Shown one piece after another: positions 1 to 5,300 of a DNA stretch of 5,616 bases (positions within the stretch are counted from its first letter, which is position 1; every line of letters begins with the position of its first letter). This DNA comes from Coleofasciculus sp. S288 (GTDB lineage Bacteria > Cyanobacteriota > Cyanobacteriia > Cyanobacteriales > Coleofasciculaceae): NCBI GenBank assembly GCA_020216575.1, contig JAIUYC010000347.1, forward strand, positions 1 to 5,616, read 5' to 3'. A model generated the notes under the pieces. It did no database searches. It was given only the letters and a program-made list of their open reading frames with translations, and was not told the DNA's origin. A program made the position numbers and the translations under genes.

Positions 1-343
<343 letters not shown>

Positions 344-478
344 TTTACTTGAGTTTGTGGCTCCGAAAACTTTTTTTGCTTCCGGAATCCTCTTGTTTTT
401 TTGCTTTTGTCTTGGGCTAAACCCAAAACCAATTTGCTTTTGACGAGGATTGGTGCTATTTTGGCTTTCAAACTATTT

Positions 479-516
479 CTTTTTCTTGGTTCGGTGTGTC
501 GAAGAGGCTTCTCTTC
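479..516 (-). promoter_or_regulatory. Candidate rrn leader boxB hairpin followed by boxA
   Basis: Just downstream of the predicted start, the minus-strand transcript can form a 6-bp hairpin (GAAGAG/CTCTTC, 501-506 with 511-516, 4-base loop). It is followed by GAACCAAGAAAAAG (479-492). Cyanobacterial rRNA spacers carry a boxA resembling GAACCTTGAAAA, and this leader element matches 10 of those 12 positions. The boxB-then-boxA order fits the Nus-factor antitermination signals of rRNA leaders. No experimental support. Confidence 0.4.
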
Positions 517-529
517 AGGCACTCTATCT

Positions 530-570
530 AGAGTAGCACAACCGCGCTAAATTTGTGAAGCTTTTTTTTT
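530..570 (-). promoter_or_regulatory. Candidate rRNA operon promoter with upstream A-tract
   Basis: On the minus strand a -35-like TTCACA (554-559) and a -10-like TACTCT (530-535) are separated by 18 bases. The -10 is preceded by TGC, an extended -10 arrangement. A run of nine A (T on the plus strand, 562-570) sits just upstream of the -35, where an UP element would lie. Transcription would start near 523, giving a leader of about 180 nucleotides before the 16S. Strong rrn promoters commonly have this layout; the assignment is from position and consensus only. Confidence 0.6.
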
Positions 571-773
571 GACTTCTTCGGGTCATTGCACAACGGTTGG
601 TCTAGGGTCACCCACTTGGGGGGGTCTTCGCCTTTAAAGACCCAACGACTGAAGGCTTCCTTTGACACTTTCCTAATCTAACAGCTCGCTTTCTTATAGG
701 GGGGAAGGAAGCCGTACTTATAAGGAGTGATTCAAGTACCGCTTGTGATCGCTCACACACCCCCCAACTCACC
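571..773. other. Intergenic stretch with inverted repeats, no gene seen
   Basis: Lies between the rrn promoter and the small RHH gene, both on the minus strand. No convincing reading frame. It contains GGGTCTT/AAGACCC (622-628 with 637-643, 8-base loop), a 9-bp inverted repeat GGCTTCCTT/AAGGAAGCC (654-662 with 705-713), and GTACTT/AAGTAC (714-719 with 734-739). None is followed by a clear T-run on the minus strand, so I cannot name one as the RHH gene's terminator. They could insulate the rRNA operon from upstream transcription. Confidence 0.5.
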
Positions 774-929
774 CTACTTCTTCTCAGGCTCAGGGTCTGG
801 TAGCGACCTGATAAACTCTCGAATAATTTCTGTTTTGCCCCTGTGAGTCTTTTGACAGTATGCTTCTAGCCGCTCGTACTCTGACTGGGGCAGCTTGATG
901 CTTATTCTCCTTATCTCGTCACTTGCCAT
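774..929 (-). CDS. Small ribbon-helix-helix (CopG/Arc-like) DNA-binding protein, 51 aa
   Basis: The minus-strand frame starts at ATG (927-929) and ends at TAG (774-776). The 51-residue product has the ribbon-helix-helix layout: a basic strand RRISIKLP (residues 7-14) that would enter the DNA major groove as a paired ribbon, helix A about 15-29 (EYERLEAYCQK), a turn around RGKT (30-33), and helix B about 33-43 (TEIIREFIRSL). A proline/charged tail (PDPEPEKK) follows. RHH proteins act as dimers, mostly as repressors in plasmid copy control, partition or toxin-antitoxin operons. No toxin gene is adjacent. The frame is open only seven codons further upstream with no better start. There is no clear Shine-Dalgarno site, and the predicted leader is very short. 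The palindrome TGTATACA (929-936) overlaps the start codon and could be an operator. It lies upstream of, and co-directional with, the 16S gene. Fold assignment is fairly secure; target and function are unknown. Confidence 0.8.
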   Translation of the reverse strand: MASDEIRRISIKLPQSEYERLEAYCQKTHRGKTEIIREFIRSLPDPEPEKK

Positions 930-948
930 GTATACACATTCAAGGTAG

Positions 949-977
949 ATTTAGTTATGAAGTCTAAGAACAGTCAA
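949..977 (-). promoter_or_regulatory. Candidate promoter of the minus-strand RHH gene
   Basis: On the minus strand TTGACT (972-977) and CTAAAT (949-954) are separated by 17 bases. The start site would fall near 942, leaving an untranslated leader of only about a dozen bases before the ATG at 929. The -10 is weak. The TGTATACA palindrome at 929-936 would lie just downstream of the start site, a usual place for autorepression. Confidence 0.4.
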
Positions 978-1108
978 AAAGCAGCTTATGGAGCAGCCTT
1001 TAGCACAAGTGAATAGCTCCGAAGTCGGAATCTAATTCAGATGAACCCAGGACAGAACCTTTTTCTATATAAATGTTTGTCCGACCTAGGTATGTCTGCA
1101 AATATGCA

Positions 1109-1143
1109 TTGACGCACTCCCACGCTTTGAAAGCGTGGGATTC
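1109..1143 (-). mobile_element. Orphan IS200/IS605 (TnpB-type) right-end-like hairpin
   Basis: A perfect 10-bp stem with a 3-base loop (1118-1127 with 1131-1140). On the minus strand it reads GAA, TCCCACGCTT, TCA, AAGCGTGGGA, then GTGCGTCAA. Many IS200/IS605 elements end, just after tnpB, in a hairpin of this kind followed by a TCAA-like cleavage site. The same region forms the 3' end of the TnpB guide (omega) RNA. No tnpB frame is found next to it on either strand, so this would be a remnant, a non-autonomous derivative or a stand-alone guide-RNA-like locus. The match is by resemblance to the family pattern; a simple palindrome remains possible. Confidence 0.45.
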
Positions 1144-1494
1144 AGCGATACTGGCGAAACGTGCAGACTGTGTCTGTCTTACCGTATCTCTCGCTCTGGA
1201 CAACGCCCTGCCCAGTGGATTACTCCAACAACCAGGATTGGTTTCCGTTCTTGAGGACACAACAGACTATGCGAACCCTGGATTTTACCCCTAGCGATTC
1301 AGTTTTACCCAATCAAACTGCTGTATCTACCCCTCTCGGTGCGTTTGTGGTTTTACCAGAGCAACTTCTGCCCAGAACCTCATACCCCAAGTATGTTGAG
1401 AAGATTGGTGCAATTGTACCAAAAAAGGACGGCGGATAAAGCCGCCAACGCTACAGCTCACCCTTTCTAAGGGTAGGCTTTGCTTCTTCTTCTG
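1144..1494. other. Gene-poor stretch; possible decayed element body or short unknown frame
   Basis: No recognisable gene. A plus-strand frame at 1161-1439 (92 codons, or 56 from the inner ATG at 1270) has ordinary codons but no family I recognise, no clear ribosome binding site, and an overlapping plus-strand frame (1073-1294) that looks equally plausible. I do not call either as a gene. If the hairpin at 1109-1143 is an element's right end, this stretch would be the element's interior. A 6-bp hairpin ACCCTT/AAGGGT (1460-1465 with 1469-1474) followed by a pyrimidine-rich run may be a weak plus-strand terminator. Confidence 0.4.
1420..1446 (-). terminator. Terminator-like hairpin on the minus strand
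   Basis: On the minus strand, GGCGG and CCGCC pair around a 6-base loop (1442-1446 with 1431-1435). They are followed after four bases by a run of six T (1421-1426). The shape fits a weak intrinsic terminator for leftward transcription. No minus-strand gene ends immediately upstream of it in this window, so it may belong to a lost gene or to a short RNA. Confidence 0.35.
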
Positions 1495-1543
1495 TAAGTA
1501 CTGCATTACTGCATTAATGATTGCATTAAGTACCTCAGTACCC
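1495..1543. repeat. Cluster of short direct repeats upstream of the second RHH gene
   Basis: CTGCATTA occurs twice in tandem (1501-1508, 1509-1516), with a third near copy TTGCATTA (1521-1528). TAAGTAC occurs at 1495-1501 and 1527-1533, and AGTACC at 1529-1534 and 1538-1543. The palindrome CATTAATG is at 1512-1519. Such clusters next to a plasmid-type regulator can be binding sites (iterons or operators), but the copies are few and the region is AT-rich. Confidence 0.4.
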
Positions 1544-1565
1544 TAATCATTTCAATAGAAAAGTC

Positions 1566-1601
1566 TTGCTTGCTTACCAAGAAACAATGCTATTATTGTT
1601 T
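1566..1601 (+). promoter_or_regulatory. Candidate promoter and palindromic operator of the second RHH gene
   Basis: TTGCTT boxes (1566-1571 and 1570-1575) and an extended -10 TGC-TATTAT (-10 at 1591-1596) give spacings of 19 or 15 bases. A perfect 7-bp inverted repeat AAACAAT/ATTGTTT (1582-1588 with 1595-1601, 6-base spacer) is centred over the -10. An RHH dimer bound there would block RNA polymerase, so autorepression by the downstream gene is a reasonable inference. The start would leave a leader of about 50 bases before the ATG at 1653. Confidence 0.45.
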
Positions 1602-1652
1602 ATGCTGTTATCACAAACTTTGCTAGACATAACACATCCGGGAACTAAACTG

Positions 1653-1877
1653 ATGGCAAATAGCCAGAAACAACAAACGCTCGAACGGGATGACTACCTC
1701 AGATTTCGATTGCCTGAGGCACTTAAAGAGAGATTTAAGCTCTATTGCTATCTCAAAGGCATAACAATGTCAGACACTGTTAGAGAAATGATCGAAGAAG
1801 TCCTCAGAAACGAGAACTTAGAAGAACTTCTACAAGAAAAACTCCTACAAGAAAAACGCCGGGAAAACGTCTCCTAG
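1653..1877 (+). CDS. Ribbon-helix-helix DNA-binding protein with coiled C-terminal tail, 74 aa
   Basis: The product has a polar N-terminus, the ribbon strand DYLRFRLP (residues 14-21), helix A about 22-35 (EALKERFKLYCYLK), a turn GITMS (36-40), helix B about 40-51 (SDTVREMIEEVL), and a charged helical tail with ELLQEK-LLQEK (58-68). This is the RHH fold of CopG/Arc/ParG-like repressors. I chose the ATG at 1653 because upstream in-frame starts (TTG 1566, ATG 1587) would add a hydrophobic segment translated from the candidate promoter. The ribosome site is weak (GGGAAC). It is the first gene before the large replication-protein gene on the same strand, 475 bases away, so a role in replication or copy control is likely but inferred. 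Aligned without gaps, its core shares 9 of 28 residues with the 51-aa RHH protein at 774-929, including LP, ER, YC and RE. Confidence 0.8.
   Translation: MANSQKQQTLERDDYLRFRLPEALKERFKLYCYLKGITMSDTVREMIEEVLRNENLEELLQEKLLQEKRRENVS
1827..1856 (+). repeat. 15-bp in-frame tandem duplication
   Basis: Two adjacent 15-base units (1827-1841 and 1842-1856) differ at one base and encode LLQEK twice in the C-terminal helix of the 74-aa RHH protein. The reading frame is preserved. The duplication looks recent and adds helical length to the tail. Confidence 0.85.
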
Positions 1878-2176
1878 GCTATTGTGTTTCCTCATTGGCA
1901 CTCCTGGGCACTTCACTTGACCCAGCCTTACATCCAACCCAAACTCTCCAACCTTCAATTCCATCTCTCACCAACTTGTTCCCCAAGAGGCAAAACCATG
2001 AAACGCCGAAAGTAGAAAATGATTCCCAAAAAATTAAAGGCTGGCACTGCCCAAAGTTCTTTTTCCCAACCAAAGCAGTAACCAGCCCTGTACACGAAAG
2101 CACCCACGCAGCTAATAACTGTACGTGGCCACTTCCAAAAACATATGAAACTTTCTATCCCTTATTCTACCGCAAA

Positions 2177-2216
2177 CCTCGGTAGAGTTCCTAGCCTCAC
2201 TTCTATAACCGAGGCT
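2177..2216 (+). promoter_or_regulatory. Mutually exclusive hairpins in the leader
   Basis: CCTCGGT (2177-2183) can pair with ACCGAGG (2208-2214). AGCCTC (2193-2198) can pair with GAGGCT (2211-2216). Both use the bases 2211-2214, so only one can form at a time. This is the shape of a switchable leader, though each stem is only 6-7 bp and could be chance. Confidence 0.3.
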
Positions 2217-2251
2217 CAAAATTATTCACAACACTTTAAAATCTTATTGTT

Positions 2252-2311
2252 AATAGAAAGAGATTTGAGGTACTGCCAACTCCTTGGCAGCACCTCAAAT
2301 CTCTTTATATT
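2252..2311. repeat. Long near-perfect hairpin upstream of the replication-protein gene
   Basis: Arms 2257-2279 and 2284-2306 are complementary at 22 of 23 positions around a 4-base loop (CTCC). After one mismatch, four more A-T pairs extend the stem to 2252-2311. The foot is A/T-rich on both strands (CTCTTTATATT rightward, CTCTTTCTATTAAC leftward), so it could act as a bidirectional terminator or attenuator. Its position 41 bases before the start codon of a primase-like replication protein also allows a single-strand or primer-type origin. Sequence does not decide between these. Confidence 0.85.
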
Positions 2312-2337
2312 CCTAACTCTAGTCTACATGATTCATC

Positions 2338-2345
2338 AGGGAGGT
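2338..2345 (+). promoter_or_regulatory. Strong ribosome binding site that can be masked
   Basis: AGGGAGGT lies 7 bases before the ATG at 2353 and fixes the start of the large gene. GGGAGGTCAG (2339-2348) is perfectly complementary to CTGACCTCCC (2413-2422), inside codons 21-24 of the same gene, with a further G-U pair possible. If this long-range stem forms, the ribosome site is hidden. Confidence 0.75.
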
Positions 2346-2352
2346 CAGTGAA

Positions 2353-5300
2353 ATGGTAAACACTTCAATCAATCCATGCGCCGCTTCCGAGCGCCAAATC
2401 GTGATAGACTGGCTGACCTCCCACAACTACCCTGCACTCCCCGTCGCCCCCGTTCAAGATGCACGGCAGTATCCCAAGGTTGTGACCGCTTGCGCCAAAC
2501 TTGGTCGTTGGGACCACTGTCCGCTCTCTGCTGACCTAAAGCCAATTCCTCTCTTCACTGGCAAGAATCCCTCTTATTTAGACAAAAACGGCATTCCTCA
2601 TTTAGTCAATCATCGGCAATATCAGCACCGACTCCCTTCAAAAAAAGAACTAGACCTGTGGTTTGCCCATCCCAGCAACGGTATTGGGACGCTTGGCGGT
2701 TGGAATGATACCGTCTGGCTCGATTTCGACGTTAAGAAGTTTTCCTCTCAGAGTGAATGCGACACCGCCGTTCAAAGCATTCTGTCTCGAATTCGCCACA
2801 GTTTTGGCGAAACCTACTTAGAGCGATCGCACTCCGGCGGTTGGCGAATTGGCATCAAGGTTCAACAAAAACCTGACTTTACCAACTTTTCTCTAACTCC
2901 TAACGGCTCCCATGTTGGCGAAGCCCTATTTGAAGGACGCTTTACCGTCTTAGCCCCAACCATTGGGCCATCCGGTAATCCTTATCAGTCTATTGTCCGC
3001 ACTCAACCTATTAACGTAAAAAATCTAGAATCTATGGGCATCTACGCTACTGGCAAACAGCACACCCAACGCCAACGCAAGCAAACCATTCCTGGCAGTC
3101 TCCCGCTGGAGCAGCTGGCAAGTCAGAAAGCCACGGATATTTTACAAGGCCATTGTCCAACCGGCGATCGCTCAGAAGCGCTGGCAACAGCAATTCAGGA
3201 GTGGTACGGCTGGGAAAACTGGACTCGTGCTAATGGTATCCTGGTTAGTGGCACAACTGAAGCTCTGGCTTATCAAGCTGGACACACACTGGGGCTCGAC
3301 TCAGATCGCATTCATCGCATCATTGAGGGAATTGACCCAACTGGGTGCGAACCCGCCGCACAGTATCGCGGTGGTGAAGAAAGTTGCTGGAAGAAAATCC
3401 GCCGACTTTCTCAGACGACTTATGAGCGCCACTGTCCTACCTACATCAAATCTAAACTTGCCTGTAGTCAGCGGTCAGTGGTCAGTGGTAATGTCAAAAA
3501 AGATCCGATAATCAATAAGCAAGAACTATTCCGCAAAATCAAGGAAATCTTACTTCTAGACTTACCCCCAGCCGAACTACAGCTGTGCAAAATCCTACTC
3601 AGAGCGGAAAACCGCCAAATCTCAGAGCGGGAGCTTTCCCAACTGTTTGAAGCCTTAGATCGGGAAATAGAACTATCGGAGTCTCGCAACTCACGACGTG
3701 CAGAAGTGGACAATCTCCTCAAACTAGGCGACCAATCCCTAAATTTACGGGAGTTTCTCCCCGCTGAATTAGCAGACCCCCTGGAAAATCTAGGGGTTTC
3801 TCTGAGTATCCGCCCTGAGGTTTGTCTCACCTCGCTCTTGGTCGCCACTTCCAGTGTCCACAAAATCGGCACTGAACTCGTCATTCACCGAGGTATTGGC
3901 TTTAGCGTTCCACCGGGAATTTATTCGGGGCTTGTGGCTGAGTCAGGGCAGAAAAAATCACCCGTCCTTAAAGCAATCATCAGAAAGCCGCTCTCCATCC
4001 TCCAGAAGGAAAAGCGAGACGCATTTTCACAAACAAACGCTGACTACGAAAAAAACATTGTCGAGTGGGACAAGTGCAGATCACACAACCGCCAATCGAA
4101 ATTCCCGAATGGCAAACCCAAAAAACCTGAGCAGCTGCTTTATTACTTCACAAGCTCTACTGGCGAGGGGATACTCTACCAATTTCAAGCTCATCCCCAT
4201 AAGCCTCTCTTAGCTCTGGTCGATGAACTCGCCGGACTATTTGCCTCTCAAAACAAGTACACTATGGGGCGTGGCAGCGATCGCCAGGAGATCCTATCCG
4301 CGTTCGATGGCACCGGAGCCACAGTCTTGCGTGCCTCTGGTACCCGAGCCGATATTGATAAAATTTCCCTCTCCATTTTTGGCACCATCCAGCCAGAAGT
4401 CCTCAGACGGCTCATGAAAGATTGCTCTGATCCAGATGGACATTGGGCGCGGTTCCTGTTTGTCAATCAGCCTCTTTCGGCTTCCACACTGCCGAAGGCT
4501 GATGGCAAGAGTATAGACCTCACTAAGCTTTTATTAAAGTACTACCGTACCATTGACCGACTACCGGTCTTGGAATATCGGTTATCACCAGAAGCGTTCA
4601 CGCGTTATCAACCCGTCTACAACCAGCTGGAGCAGTTGCGTGTCTCCCATCCTAATCCTGGCATGAGAGCCGTTTATTCCAAGATGGAAGGTTACATCGG
4701 ACGGCTTGCTCTCAATCTCCACGTTCTCCATGAGCTGGCTACAGGCAAAACTGTCCCCGCCGAAGAAATCCCACTGGCGATCATGGAAAAGGCGATCGCG
4801 CTGGCTAAATTCTACATCGGTCAAGTCATGCTGGTTCATGCCAACTGTGCAACCGATCTCTCCGATTTAGCCCCCCACTTAGCCAAGATTGTGGCGTTAT
4901 CCAAACGCATGGACTCCACAACTGGCAATCCCTGGATAAAAGCCAAGGTCGTTCAGAGCGGCTACGATAGCCGCCACCGTCCACGCCCCGATTCTATCCG
5001 CTCTTGGTTCCGAGAGTTAGAAGCGCTCGGCATTGGCACAACCCGTGGAGCGGGTATCCGGCTGGAATATTCTTGGAAATTACCTGATTCGCCTTTTGAT
5101 GATTCTGACCCACCACCGACTTCCAAAGAGGACAACCAGAAGACAAAAGGAGAGAAGTGGATACCCTCAAAACAGCCTGAAACGTTGCAAAATCAATGCT
5201 TTACAGAAATTCTAGAGGATGTGGATACTAGCGCTCATCAATTTGAGTTGGACTGGTCAGAATTCGATGTGGAATTGAGGGATGATGCTCAATTACAAAA

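Larger units (their letters stand above)
1878..2352 (+). other. 475-base structured untranslated region before the replication-protein gene
   Basis: No convincing gene. Frames at 1895-2185 (plus) and 1879-2103 (minus) have no recognisable family or ribosome site. The stretch holds a pair of competing inverted repeats (2177-2216), a very strong hairpin (2252-2311) and the Shine-Dalgarno site of the downstream gene. Plasmid replication genes often have long leaders like this where antisense RNA or structure limits Rep synthesis. I see no convincing consensus promoter on either strand within it. Confidence 0.5.

Noticed and set aside
774..929. Antitoxin of a toxin-antitoxin pair
   Set aside because: The fold would fit, but no toxin-like frame is adjacent on the same strand.
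1000..1260. 86-codon minus-strand frame across the hairpin region
   Set aside because: Translates the palindrome itself and shows no recognisable TnpB C-terminus or other family.
1073..1294. 73-codon plus-strand frame
   Set aside because: Overlaps another equally plausible frame and the palindrome; no ribosome site or known motif.
1161..1439. 92-codon plus-strand frame (or 56 codons from 1270)
   Set aside because: Codons look ordinary, but no family, no clear ribosome site, and the region may be element remnant; left as undecided in the regional entry.
1495..1543. CRISPR array
   Set aside because: Repeats are 6-8 bases with no regular spacers.
1566..1652. N-terminal extension of the second RHH protein from TTG 1566 or ATG 1587
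   Set aside because: Would add a hydrophobic segment unlike RHH proteins and overlap the candidate promoter and palindrome; ATG 1653 gives a normal RHH size.
1879..2103. 74-codon minus-strand frame in the leader
   Set aside because: No ribosome site or family resemblance; likely incidental.
1895..2185. 96-codon plus-strand frame in the leader
   Set aside because: No recognisable fold, no ribosome site, composition unlike a conserved protein.
3468..3884. 138-codon minus-strand frame, Ser/Arg-rich
   Set aside because: Antisense to the replication-protein gene; its Ser/Arg richness mirrors that gene's codons.
3854..4417. Plus-strand frames in another phase within the large gene
   Set aside because: Out-of-phase shadows; the main frame is continuous and carries the conserved motifs.
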